Under the pieces are notes generated by a model that had not been told where the DNA came from, did no database searches, and saw only the letters and a list, made by a program, of their open reading frames with translations. From Rhizobium croatiense (lineage in GTDB: Bacteria > Pseudomonadota > Alphaproteobacteria > Rhizobiales > Rhizobiaceae), in contig NZ_JAILYJ010000008.1 in the NCBI RefSeq assembly GCF_019793465.1, positions 62,001-126,000 on the forward strand: a stretch of 64,000 nucleotides of DNA. The letters run 5' to 3'. Positions 52,626 to 61,181 of the stretch are shown here, piece by piece (position 1 is the first letter of the stretch; each line of letters begins with the position of its first letter). Position numbers and translations under genes: made by a program.

Positions 52626-53648
52626 TTAGAACGAACGCTGCAGGCGGAAGTAGCCAGCCGTCGAGTCGTCAGCATCTTCCGGATCGAGGTACTGAACCGA
52701 AGCCTTGGCGTAGAAGTTGTCGACGATCTGGTAATCAACCGTCAGACCAACCTTCCAAGCGTCGCCATCGCTGAAGTCGTCGCCGGAGACGTAGTAGTCA
52801 CCGTAGTACTGGACGCCAGGAGTGATCTTGAGCTTGTCGGTTGCCTTGATTGCGTATTCGGCAGCGACAGCCCATTCAGCTGCGGAGTAGTAGGAGTTCG
52901 GGCCGGAAGAGTATACGGCAGCGAGGCCGAGCGTACCGGGACCGATTTCAACCGTACCCATTGCACGGACAGCGCCGTCTTCGTTGTCGAAGTCCCAGCC
53001 GCCAGTGATCTGATAGCTGAACGCACCGGCAGTGCCGCCAACGCCGAAGGCAACGCCAACGTTGTTCGGCTCTTCGCCCGTCTTGTAGAAGCCGTCTTCC
53101 AGTTCGTCGACGCTGATGCCGGCGTAGAAGGTGCCGCTTTCGTACTGATAACGGAGCGAGTTATGCAGGGTTACGATCGAACCGATGTCGTCGGTTTCGC
53201 CGGAGAGGCCGTCGTCCCACCAGCTGTAGAAGAGACCAGCGCGGAAGCCCGCGATGTCGAGGTAAGCGGAGTCGAGGATGGCATCCTGATCCGAAGCGTT
53301 GTCAGCATTGAACTGCATGACGATGACGCCGGTCAGCGGACCATACTCGGTGTCGCTCTTGGCCGTGAACTGAACCTGGCCACGCGTACGGGCATCCCAA
53401 TCCGAGTCGTTGCTGAGCGAACCGTTGAGCGGCTGATCACCAACATCAACCTGGAAACGGATGTAGCCTTCGATCTTGAGGCAGGTTTCGGTGCCCGGGA
53501 TGTAGAAGTAGCCGGTGCCGTAAGCGTCGCAGACGCGAACATATTCAACCGGTTCCGGCTCGGCAGCAACGATAGCGTCAGCTGCAAGAACCGGCGTCGA
53601 TGCAGCAAATGCTGCTGCTGATGCGAGCAAAACCATTCTGATGTTCAT
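52626..53648 (-). CDS. Outer membrane porin (Omp2/RopA family)
   Basis: 340 residues. The signal peptide (MNIRMVLLASAAAFAASTPV, cleaved near LAADA) is followed by the alphaproteobacterial porin pattern: YVRVCDAYGTGYFYIPGTETCLKIEGYIRFQ, aromatic-rich beta strands and a final GYFRLQRSF ending in Phe, the outer-membrane insertion signal. Cys pairs near residues 40-60 are conserved in this family. RopA-type porins are the main general porins of rhizobia. A 715-bp non-coding region precedes it and strong hairpins follow it. Confidence 0.93.
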   Translation of the reverse strand: MNIRMVLLASAAAFAASTPVLAADAIVAAEPEPVEYVRVCDAYGTGYFYIPGTETCLKIEGYIRFQVDVGDQPLNGSLSNDSDWDARTRGQVQFTAKSDTEYGPLTGVIVMQFNADNASDQDAILDSAYLDIAGFRAGLFYSWWDDGLSGETDDIGSIVTLHNSLRYQYESGTFYAGISVDELEDGFYKTGEEPNNVGVAFGVGGTAGAFSYQITGGWDFDNEDGAVRAMGTVEIGPGTLGLAAVYSSGPNSYYSAAEWAVAAEYAIKATDKLKITPGVQYYGDYYVSGDDFSDGDAWKVGLTVDYQIVDNFYAKASVQYLDPEDADDSTAGYFRLQRSF

Positions 53649-54363
53649 TTACCAATCCATTCCTTTGTCGATCGGGGCTGGCTTCCAATCGGGTAGTCGA
53701 TTTGAAGCCGGCCCAGTTTGAACAGCCATCTCGGCGTGCGGATCGATCGAACCGCCAAACCGTCATCACATACCGGGAGTTATCAAGCAATTCTCGATAT
53801 ACGCGGGAGGGGTTCGATCGAGACACTTTCCTCGAAAGCGTGATTTTTATACAACAATTTCAACTGGTTACAGCAAAAAAACGCACAAATGGCCCGGCGA
53901 CGGAACCCCTCCATCGCAAGCCGCAAACGCTATATTCTTTCATCAAAATCCCCACCGCCCGATCTTCGTCGGACAGCAGTGGTGAAGCTCATAAAACTCT
54001 ACCGCCGCCTAATGAACACATACAAGGCGATGGCTTAGAACATGGTGTCCTGAATTCGATACCAATGCGTCAAAATGATGACATGCTGCGCAATGGTTGT
54101 ACGCACTGTAGGCCCTTAATCGTTATCAGGCTATTTATTCTTTCAGGATTTCGCCGCGATTCAAGCACTTTTTCGCTATTTTTGAGAAATTTCTGCAGTC
54201 AGAACCCCCTCCTGGCCCTGCTTGCTGCCTCACTGCGGACATTCTCACGGATGGTGAGAATGCCGCTCGAAGCTCATTTCTTGAGGAGGATACCCCCTGC
54301 GGTAGCAGACCATGCCTCGATATTTGATTATCAACCCAGCGCTCGCAGATCGCACGCTCGGAC
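53649..54363. promoter_or_regulatory. Long AT-rich upstream region of the porin gene
   Basis: 715 bp without a credible gene. The region is clearly more AT-rich than its neighbours and must contain the porin promoter and a possibly long 5' leader, which could also hold a small RNA. An open frame of 233 codons on the plus strand is judged spurious. ATTCTCAC-GGATG-GTGAGAAT (54241-54261) is a perfect 8-bp hairpin after the Lrp gene. Confidence 0.5.
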
Positions 54364-54858
54364 TCAATCCTCGTTGGACTTGGCGTTCTCGAGAATCATA
54401 TAGTCGAGCGGCAGCTGCGTCGAATACTTGATCTGCTCCATCGCAAAGGCCGAGGAGACGTCGCGAATCTCGATCTTTGCGATCATCCGCTTATAAAAGG
54501 CATCGTAGGCGGCGATATCGGGCACGACGACTCGCAGGAGATAATCGACATCACCGCTCATCCGGTAGAATTCGACCACTTCGGGGAATTCGGCGACCAC
54601 CTCGGAAAAGCGGCGCAGCCACTCGATCGAATGGGTAGCGGTGCGAATCGACACGAAAACGGTGACCTTGGTGTTGACTTTCTCGGGATCGAGGATGGCA
54701 ACACGACGCTTGATGACGCCGTCCTCCTCCATTTTCTGAATGCGCCGCCAGCAAGGCGTCGTCGAAAGACCCACTTTTTTAGCGAGATCGGCAACGGCAA
54801 GCGTCGAATCTTCTTGCAGCAGACGCAGAATTTTTCGGTCGAGGCGGTCCATGCGCAC
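54364..54858 (-). CDS. Lrp/AsnC-family transcriptional regulator
   Basis: 164 residues; ATG at 54858 or 54852 are both possible. Helix-turn-helix: MDRLDRKILRLLQEDSTLAVADLAKKVGLSTTPCWRRIQKMEEDGVI in sequence order. Effector-binding RAM domain: EVVEFYRMSGDVDYLLRVVV and YDAFYKRMIAKIEIRDVSSAF. These proteins respond to amino acids. It lies upstream of the porin on the same strand but far from it. Its target is unknown. Confidence 0.92.
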   Translation of the reverse strand: MRMDRLDRKILRLLQEDSTLAVADLAKKVGLSTTPCWRRIQKMEEDGVIKRRVAILDPEKVNTKVTVFVSIRTATHSIEWLRRFSEVVAEFPEVVEFYRMSGDVDYLLRVVVPDIAAYDAFYKRMIAKIEIRDVSSAFAMEQIKYSTQLPLDYMILENAKSNED

Positions 54859-54921
54859 GTCAGTCCTTTCGAATTATTTTCTTTGTATAACTCGATTCCG
54901 CCCAACGAAAAGAATTTTGTT

Positions 54922-55554
54922 TCAGGAAAGCAGCATTTTCGTCCGCACCTGCAAGACAGGCAGCAGTTCTTTCTCGAACCAGGAATTGCGTTTCAGCCAG
55001 CCGCTGTTGCGCCAGCTCGGATGCGGCAGCGGCAACACTGCCGGCGACCGCCCGGAGATGAGGCTGTCGCGCCACCCCCGCACCGTCTCGGTCATACCGC
55101 CTCGCCCCCCGCCGGCCATATGCCAGGCCTGTGCATATTGACCGATGACCAGCGCCAGTTCGATCTGCGGCATCGCCGAAATGACTTTTTGCCGCCAGAA
55201 CGGCGCACATTCCCGCCGCGGCGGCAGATCCGCCCCCTTGTCGTCGTAGCCGGGAAAGCAGAAGCCCATCGGCACGATGGCGAACCGGTCGCGGTCGTAG
55301 AATGTTGCCCTGTCAACGCCGAGCCACGATCGCAGCCGGTCGCCCGAGGCATCGTCGAATGGCAGGCCGCTCTCATGCACGCGAAGTCCGGGCGCCTGCC
55401 CGGCGATCAGGATGCGGGCGTTCGAAGAAATCACGGCCACCGGCCGCGGCTCGTGCGGCAACCGGCGCGCGGCGCCCTTTGCCGGCGCGTCGCGACAGAT
55501 GCGGCAGGCGGCGATTTCACGTCGCAAACTTTCCAGCTCGGCTTCGTCGCTCAT
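54922..55554 (-). CDS. Uracil-DNA glycosylase family protein (Fe-S type)
   Basis: 210 residues from ATG 55552-55554 (GGGAG upstream); the longer open frame continues antisense into the next gene's region. Cys pair CRIC near residue 16, motif GQAPG, two further cysteines in GFCFPG and RRECAPF spaced for a [4Fe-4S] cluster, and LPHPSWRN near the C-terminus. These match family 4/5-type uracil-DNA glycosylases that remove uracil from DNA. It follows the thermonuclease gene by 4 bp. Confidence 0.85.
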   Translation of the reverse strand: MSDEAELESLRREIAACRICRDAPAKGAARRLPHEPRPVAVISSNARILIAGQAPGLRVHESGLPFDDASGDRLRSWLGVDRATFYDRDRFAIVPMGFCFPGYDDKGADLPPRRECAPFWRQKVISAMPQIELALVIGQYAQAWHMAGGGRGGMTETVRGWRDSLISGRSPAVLPLPHPSWRNSGWLKRNSWFEKELLPVLQVRTKMLLS

Positions 55555-55558
55555 CGCT

Positions 55559-56116
55559 TTACTCCCATCCGACGATCCGCCCGATGAAGCGCAGCGCCGT
55601 GTCGAAACCGGAATTCTGGCGGGCATGATCGCGCACATCGCGCGGCCGCTCGAAACTTCCGGCCCACATACCCGCCTTCGCAATCCTCGCTTCGGCCTCC
55701 TCCTTGCCGTAACCGCCATAGGAGATGGCCATGCCCCGCCGCACCATGGCGGCATTGACGTCTCCGCCTGCCCCATTGCGGCAGACGACGAGCAGCCTGT
55801 CATAGCGGTCGCGCCGGTTGCCCTGGCAAAGTGTTCCTGATGCCAGCACCATCTCCTGCAGCGCCTGGCGCGCGGCGCGCCCGCAAGCCCAGACCGCTCC
55901 CGCCCGCTCGCAGCTCTGATTAAGCTCCGGTGCATCGATGCCTTCGAGGCGGAAGCGTTCCCGACCCAAAGACAGACTGTCGCCATCGGCGGCATGAAAG
56001 ACGCCCTTATGCTTGATGGCTGCAGTATCGTTGACCTTGGCGGCAATCAGCGCCAGGAGCGCCAGCAGGGCAAAAGCGGTCACGCCGTCGCGAATCAGGC
56101 GCAGGCCCCGTGTCAC
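55559..56116 (-). CDS. Thermonuclease (SNase-like) family protein with membrane anchor
   Basis: 185 residues from GTG 56114-56116 (AAGGAGG upstream). The hydrophobic N-terminus (VTAFALLALLALIAAKV) is a signal or anchor. The nuclease-like domain has DGDSL, RLEGIDAPELNQSC, WACGRAARQAL and YDRLLVVC. The catalytic Arg/Glu set of staphylococcal nuclease appears only partly conserved, so activity is uncertain. It is co-transcribed with the uracil-DNA glycosylase gene. Confidence 0.82.
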   Translation of the reverse strand: MTRGLRLIRDGVTAFALLALLALIAAKVNDTAAIKHKGVFHAADGDSLSLGRERFRLEGIDAPELNQSCERAGAVWACGRAARQALQEMVLASGTLCQGNRRDRYDRLLVVCRNGAGGDVNAAMVRRGMAISYGGYGKEEAEARIAKAGMWAGSFERPRDVRDHARQNSGFDTALRFIGRIVGWE

Positions 56117-56222
56117 GCTTTCGCCTCCTTAAAAAACAAATCCTTGGCAAAGATGGCAAACATCTTCTTAAGAATTGCCGGTTAAGCTCTTATCCACCCT
56201 GGGATGAAGTTTCAACGTGCAC

Positions 56223-57758
56223 ATGAGTACCGGCGTAAGCACATCGACCGACAAGATTATCGTCGACAGGTCGCGCAGCCACCGCAACAAGGCCGTTTCC
56301 AAGGCCGTGCGGCAGACGCGCGAACGTCTTCAGTCCGGCCATGCGTCCAATTCCTCCTTCGATCGTGATGTACTCAAGATGTACATCGCGTCGATGCTGC
56401 AGGGCGCGACGATCATGCCGCTCTTTGTCGTCATCATTACCGGCCTTGGCGTTTATTTCACCCAAGATACCCGATTGCTCTTCTGGGCGCTGCTGACGCT
56501 CACCTGCCACACCGGCAATATCCTGCTGGCGCGGCGCGCGCGCCGCCAGGAAATTACCGCCGAGAGCGCCCGCAAATGGCGCCGTCTGCTGCTTTCCGGC
56601 CAATTCCTGGTCGGCTGCTGCTGGGCCGTCTTCGCGCTGCAGAGCTGCGACACCTGCGAGCCGTCGAGCTTCATTCTCTATAAGGGCGCAACATTGCTGA
56701 TTGCGCTCTCCGTCACGGCGATGTCGAATTTCATGCTGACGCCTGCCGTGCTGGTCGCCTTCGCACCGGCGGTTCTGGCGCTCGGCGCCAAGAGCGGCCT
56801 GTCGCGCGACCTCCTCGAAATCAGCCTGACCGGGCTGTTCACGACCACCCTGGTCTTCTTCAACTATATCAGCGACCGGCTGTTCAAATCGAACCTCAGG
56901 ATCCTCTCCTATCAGTCGGAGAAAGACGACCTGATCGCCGAGCTGGAAGTGGCGAAATCGATGTCTGACGAGGCGCGTCGCCGCGCCGAGGAGGCAAACC
57001 TCGCCAAGTCCCGCTTCCTTGCCTCCATGTCGCACGAACTAAGGACCCCGCTCAACGCCATTCTCGGCTTTTCCGAGGTGATGTCGGCCGAAGTCATGGG
57101 GCCGCTCGCCAATCCGACCTACAAGGAATATGCCGGCGACATTCATCGCTCCGGCCAGCATCTGCTCGATCTGATCAATGAAATCCTCGACCTGTCGCGC
57201 ATCGAGGCCGGCAAATACGAACTGAGCGAAGAGGCGATCTCACTACTCGATATCACCGAGGATTGCATCGGCATGGTGCAGCTGCGCGCCCGAGCCAAGA
57301 ACATCGCCATTTCGGATCAGTTCGAGCGGCAATTGCCGGCCATCTGGGCGGACGAGAAGTCGATGCGCCAGGTGGTGCTCAATCTTCTCTCCAATGCCGT
57401 CAAATTCACGCCGCAGGGGGGCGAAATCCACGTCAAGGTCGGCTGGACGGCCGGCGGCGGCCAGTACATCTCGATCAAGGATAACGGTCCCGGCATTCCG
57501 GAGGAAGAGATTCCAGTTGTCCTCTCGGCCTTCGGCCAGGGCTCGATCGCCATCAAGAGCGCCGAGCAGGGCACCGGCCTCGGCCTGCCGATCGTCCAGG
57601 CGATCCTTGCCAAACATGACGGACAGTTCCTGCTGAAATCGAAGCTGCGCGAGGGTACGGAGGTCATCGCCATCCTGCCCGCCAAGCGCGTGCTCCAAAG
57701 CCTGCCGGCCGTCGAGGAGGCTCAGGCTGTTGCGCGCAAGCGCAAGAGCTTTGCCTGA
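56223..57758 (+). CDS. Membrane sensor histidine kinase (PdhS/DivJ-like core)
   Basis: 511 residues from ATG 56223 (a GTG two codons upstream is possible). Four or more transmembrane helices at about 55-230 are followed by a coiled segment and the kinase core: His271 in MSHELRTPLNAILGFSEVM, N box LNLLSNAVKFTP, G1 DNGPGIPEEE and G2 GTGLGLPIVQAIL. The core resembles kinases that act on DivK or PleD in the alphaproteobacterial cell cycle. No response regulator is adjacent, so it is an orphan kinase. No PAS domain is visible. Confidence 0.9.
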   Translation: MSTGVSTSTDKIIVDRSRSHRNKAVSKAVRQTRERLQSGHASNSSFDRDVLKMYIASMLQGATIMPLFVVIITGLGVYFTQDTRLLFWALLTLTCHTGNILLARRARRQEITAESARKWRRLLLSGQFLVGCCWAVFALQSCDTCEPSSFILYKGATLLIALSVTAMSNFMLTPAVLVAFAPAVLALGAKSGLSRDLLEISLTGLFTTTLVFFNYISDRLFKSNLRILSYQSEKDDLIAELEVAKSMSDEARRRAEEANLAKSRFLASMSHELRTPLNAILGFSEVMSAEVMGPLANPTYKEYAGDIHRSGQHLLDLINEILDLSRIEAGKYELSEEAISLLDITEDCIGMVQLRARAKNIAISDQFERQLPAIWADEKSMRQVVLNLLSNAVKFTPQGGEIHVKVGWTAGGGQYISIKDNGPGIPEEEIPVVLSAFGQGSIAIKSAEQGTGLGLPIVQAILAKHDGQFLLKSKLREGTEVIAILPAKRVLQSLPAVEEAQAVARKRKSFA

Positions 57759-57759
57759 T

Positions 57760-58143
57760 TCAACCAAAAAACAGGTGTTTGCCGATAACGAAGCCGAGAT
57801 AAAGGCAGCACGCGGCGATCATGCAGGTCACCGCGAAGGAACCGAGATCCTTGGCATGTTTGCCGACGATCGAAATCTCCGGTGAAATCCGGTCGATCAC
57901 CTCTTCGACGGCGGTATTCATCGCCTCCATCGAAAAGAGCCCGAGAAACAGTAGAACCGCGACAACGATCTCGCCGGCCGTCGCGCCCACCAGCGCCAGC
58001 GCTGCGATCGAAAGGACGAAGAACCCAAGTTCCTGGCGGAAGGCTGCCTCTTTCAGCACACGCAGAAAGCCCGCCCAGGAGTAGCTGGCGGCGGCGATGA
58101 AATGCCGAAAGCCGGTCTCTTTCGTCACCGCAGGCTTGGTCAA
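57760..58143 (-). CDS. dgkA: Diacylglycerol kinase DgkA
   Basis: 127 residues from TTG 58141-58143 (GAGGAGAGGG upstream). This start gives the normal length; the longer open frame adds an unrelated N-terminus. Three transmembrane helices; signature SMEAMNTAVEEVIDRIS contains the catalytic Glu and Asn. Recycles diacylglycerol, released for instance by membrane-derived glucan synthesis, to phosphatidic acid. Its stop is 2 bp from the convergent histidine kinase gene. Confidence 0.9.
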   Translation of the reverse strand: MTKPAVTKETGFRHFIAAASYSWAGFLRVLKEAAFRQELGFFVLSIAALALVGATAGEIVVAVLLFLGLFSMEAMNTAVEEVIDRISPEISIVGKHAKDLGSFAVTCMIAACCLYLGFVIGKHLFFG

Positions 58144-58287
58144 GACGCCCTCTCCTCTTCCCGTTGCGCCCCAGACCGGGGACGGACTTTGCCATCTCCC
58201 TTTGGCGGGCAAATACGCAGATACCCATTCCACCTCGGCGGCGCAAGCGAACCGGAGCCCGGATCACCGGTGCTGCCGGCCGCAGCC

Positions 58288-59304
58288 TCAGGCCTTGCCG
58301 CTCACGCCGGCCTGGGCAAAGGTTGCCATCCCGGAATGACAGGCGGCGGCCGCCTTGACGATGCCGGCGGCCAGCGCCGCACCGGTGCCTTCGCCGAGCC
58401 GCATGCCGAGCGCCAGAAGCGGCGTCTTGCCAAGCATCTCGATCGAGCGCAAATGCCCGGGTTCGGCCGAGACATGGCCGATCAGGCAGTGATCGAGCGC
58501 GGTAGGGTTTGCGGCTTTAAGGATCGCCGCCGCGGCAGTCGCGACATAACCGTCGATCAGCACCGGAATGCGCTCCATGCGGGCGGCAAGAATGGCGCCG
58601 GCCATCGCCGCAATCTCGCGCCCGCCGAGCCGCCGCATGATCTCGAGCGGATCGTCGAGATGGTCGCTATGCAGCGCCACTGCCTTTTCGACCGCCGTAA
58701 TCTTGCGCTCCAGCATCTCGCCTTCAGAGCCGGTGCCGGGTCCCACCCAGTCCCGCGCCGAACCGCCATAGAGGGCATAGTTGATCGCAGCCGCGATCGT
58801 CGTATTGCCGATGCCCATCTCGCCGATGCACAGCAGATCGGTGCCGCCGGCGATCGCTTCCATGCCGAAAGCCATGGTCGCGGCGCAGTCACGCTCGGAA
58901 AGCGCCGCCTCCTCGGTAATGTCGCCTGTGGGATAGTCGAGTGCCAGGTCGAAGACTTTCAGGCCGAGATCATAAGCGACGCAAATCTGATTGATCGCCG
59001 CACCGCCGGCTGCGAAATTCTCGACCATCTGCTGCGTCACGGCCGGCGGAAACGGCGTGATGCCGTGCCTGGTGACGCCGTGATTGCCGGCGAAGATTGC
59101 CACCAGCGGCCGGTTGACGGCGGGTGGGCGGCCGGTCCAGGCGGCGAGCCAGAAGGCGATTTCCTCGAGCCGTCCGAGCGCACCCGGCGGCTTGGTCAGC
59201 TGCGCGTCGCGTTCGCGTGCGGCCACCAGCGCGCGGGCATCCGGCCCCGGCAGGTCGCGGAGCAGGGTACGGAAATCGTCGAACGGCAGGCCTGAAACGC
59301 TCAT
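58288..59304 (-). CDS. cobT: Nicotinate-nucleotide--dimethylbenzimidazole phosphoribosyltransferase
   Basis: 338 residues. PPGALGRLEEIAFWLA at the N-terminus, FAGNHGVTRHGITPFPPAVTQQM, GEMGIGNTT and the catalytic-Glu segment GMRLGEGTGAALA near the C-terminus identify CobT (CobU in Pseudomonas naming). It makes alpha-ribazole phosphate, the lower-ligand precursor of cobalamin. It is divergent from cobS, and the two enzymes act in sequence. There is no clear cobalamin riboswitch in the 152-bp gap. Confidence 0.95.
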   Translation of the reverse strand: MSVSGLPFDDFRTLLRDLPGPDARALVAARERDAQLTKPPGALGRLEEIAFWLAAWTGRPPAVNRPLVAIFAGNHGVTRHGITPFPPAVTQQMVENFAAGGAAINQICVAYDLGLKVFDLALDYPTGDITEEAALSERDCAATMAFGMEAIAGGTDLLCIGEMGIGNTTIAAAINYALYGGSARDWVGPGTGSEGEMLERKITAVEKAVALHSDHLDDPLEIMRRLGGREIAAMAGAILAARMERIPVLIDGYVATAAAAILKAANPTALDHCLIGHVSAEPGHLRSIEMLGKTPLLALGMRLGEGTGAALAAGIVKAAAACHSGMATFAQAGVSGKA

Positions 59305-59456
59305 CTGTGCGGTATTCCTATGAATCGGCTATTCTTGTTTTTTCCACGCAAATCAGCTTCTTTGCGGTGGCTCTCTCTTAAAGCCGGCGAACGAAGCGAA
59401 CAACACCAAAAGCGCCGCCGCGACCATAAGCCGGGCCTCCGGCAGAACGAAACAGA

Positions 59457-60239
59457 ATGAAGATCAAGGATTATGCGGTCGATACCGCCCGCGCCGTCGC
59501 CTTCCTCAGCCGCGTTCCCATGCCGCCAGCGCTGTTCAACGGCTATGACGGCAGGCTCGGCCGCCTGGTGCGCGCCTTTCCCTTCGCCGGCCTTCTCATC
59601 GGCTTTGTCCCAGCCCTTGCCCTCCTCCTTCTTCTAGGCCTGCGCGCAGATCCACTGGTGGCCGCACTGGTCGCACTTGCCGTTCAGGCTCTTGTCACCG
59701 GCGCGCTGCACGAAGATGGTTTGGCCGATACGGCCGACGGCATCGGCGGCGGCAAGAGCCGCGAACAGAGCCTCAGCATCATGAAGGACAGCCGGATCGG
59801 CGCCTATGGCGCAATCGTACTCATTCTCTCCTTCGCGATCCGCGCAGCAGCGCTTGCCGCCATTGTCCGCCATTCCTCGCTGCTCGCAGCAGTGCTTGCC
59901 ATTCCCGCCGTCGCGGCGCTGAGCCGCGGCGCGATCGTCTGGCATTGGCAGCGGCTGCCGCCGGCAAAGGCCGATGGCGTGGCGGCCTCCAACGGTCAGC
60001 CGGATGAGGCGTCGATGCATTTTGCGCTCGTTTCGGCCGGTCTCCTCGCAACGCTTCTGATCTGGCCGGCATTCGGCTTGCAGGCGCTCGTCGCCAGCCT
60101 GCTGGCCACCGGCGCCGCAGGATTTGCTTTCACCGTCTTCATCCACCGCCGGCTTGCCGGCCACACCGGCGACACGCTGGGGGCAACGCAGCAGATTTGC
60201 GAAATCGCCACTTTTTGCGCCCTTGCCACGGCTCTTTGA
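59457..60239 (+). CDS. cobS: Adenosylcobinamide-GDP ribazoletransferase (cobalamin synthase)
   Basis: 260 residues, strongly hydrophobic with about six helices. The conserved [17 protein letters not shown] and [15 protein letters not shown] segments are diagnostic of CobS/CobV, the membrane enzyme that joins adenosylcobinamide-GDP with alpha-ribazole to complete cobalamin. [13 protein letters not shown] near the end is conserved. A DUF1289 gene follows 18 bp later. Confidence 0.95.
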   Translation: MKIKDYAVDTARAVAFLSRVPMPPALFNGYDGRLGRLVRAFPFAGLLIGFVPALALLLLLGLRADPLVAALVALAVQALVTGALHEDGLADTADGIGGGKSREQSLSIMKDSRIGAYGAIVLILSFAIRAAALAAIVRHSSLLAAVLAIPAVAALSRGAIVWHWQRLPPAKADGVAASNGQPDEASMHFALVSAGLLATLLIWPAFGLQALVASLLATGAAGFAFTVFIHRRLAGHTGDTLGATQQICEIATFCALATAL

Positions 60240-60257
60240 AACTCCGATATATCCTCC

Positions 60258-60470
60258 ATGCAAACACCCTGCATTCACGTCTGTTCCATGGTTTCAGCCA
60301 CCGGTTTTTGCGCCGGATGCGGCCGCACTCTTGAGGAAATTGGTGGCTGGATGACCTATACCGATGCCGAGCGCGGCGGGATCATGGCGCTGCTGCCGGC
60401 GAGGCTCGCAGCCGCTGCCACGAGGAGCCCCATGAAAACAAACTTCGCCGAACGGCCGGAGCGGCTCTGA
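60258..60470 (+). CDS. DUF1289 family small Cys protein
   Basis: 70 residues: MQTPCIHVCSMVSATGFCAGCGRTLEEIGGW with four cysteines at 5, 9, 18 and 21 in the spacing typical of DUF1289, a probable metal or Fe-S site. The last base of its stop is shared with the ATG of the protease gene. Often found near cob genes in rhizobia. Function unknown. Confidence 0.85.
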   Translation: MQTPCIHVCSMVSATGFCAGCGRTLEEIGGWMTYTDAERGGIMALLPARLAAAATRSPMKTNFAERPERL

Positions 60471-61171
60471 TGATCCGTTTGACTGTCTTCCTCGTCGTGA
60501 TCGGCATCGGCCTTGCCGTGCTTATCCTCAACAATGACGGCAGCCGCATCCTCGGCCTGCAAAGCGACGATTTCGGCCGCTTCGTTTATCTGCTGCCGAT
60601 CGCGCTGATGCTGTCGGCCGGCATCTGGGGAAGCCGGCGCAGCGTCGGTGAAACCATGCGCCAGATGATGATCTGGCTGGTGATCATCCTGGCGCTCATC
60701 ACCGTCTATCTCTACCGCCAGGAAGCACTCGGAGTCGGCAACCGCCTGCTCGCCGGCCTCGTTCCCGGCCGTGCCGTCGTCGTCACGACGAGCGAGGGGG
60801 GCGAGGAAATCATCCTGCACAAACTGTTGAACGGCCATTTCGAAGCCGACGTCAATGTCAATGGCCGAACGGTCGAGATGCTTGTCGACACCGGCTCCAG
60901 CATGGTGGCGCTCTCGCACGAGGATGCCGAACGCATCGGCATCGATCTCACCGGCCTCACCTACTCGATGACGGTCATGACCGCCAACGGCCGCAGCCGC
61001 GCAGCCCCGATCACGCTCGACCAGGTGGCGATCGGTCCGATCGTCCGCAACAACGTCGCCGCAAGCGTCGCCGAGGACGGTCGACTCGACCAGAGCCTGC
61101 TCGGCATGAGCTTCCTGGAAACGCTGGGCTCCATGCAGATGCAGACCGACGAATTGCGCCTGCGGGATTGA
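60470..61171 (+). CDS. Retropepsin-like aspartic protease (TIGR02281 type) with membrane anchor
   Basis: 233 residues. Hydrophobic helices at about 4-22, 38-55 and 65-83, then a periplasmic or cytoplasmic protease-like domain with Asp140 in MLVDTGSSMVALS, the single catalytic motif of dimeric retropepsins, and LDQSLLGMSFLETLG. The family is common in alphaproteobacteria; its substrate is unknown. It starts on the last base of the DUF1289 gene, so the two are coupled. Confidence 0.85.
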   Translation: MIRLTVFLVVIGIGLAVLILNNDGSRILGLQSDDFGRFVYLLPIALMLSAGIWGSRRSVGETMRQMMIWLVIILALITVYLYRQEALGVGNRLLAGLVPGRAVVVTTSEGGEEIILHKLLNGHFEADVNVNGRTVEMLVDTGSSMVALSHEDAERIGIDLTGLTYSMTVMTANGRSRAAPITLDQVAIGPIVRNNVAASVAEDGRLDQSLLGMSFLETLGSMQMQTDELRLRD

Positions 61172-61181
61172 ACCGGCGGAT

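Noticed and set aside
53702..54403. 233-codon plus-strand open frame upstream of the porin
   Set aside because: Overlaps the Lrp gene end, AT-rich codon use unlike neighbours, no ribosome binding site and no protein family resemblance.
59305..59456. Cobalamin riboswitch between cobT and cobS
   Set aside because: The 152-bp gap shows no B12-box-like sequence or the expected long leader.
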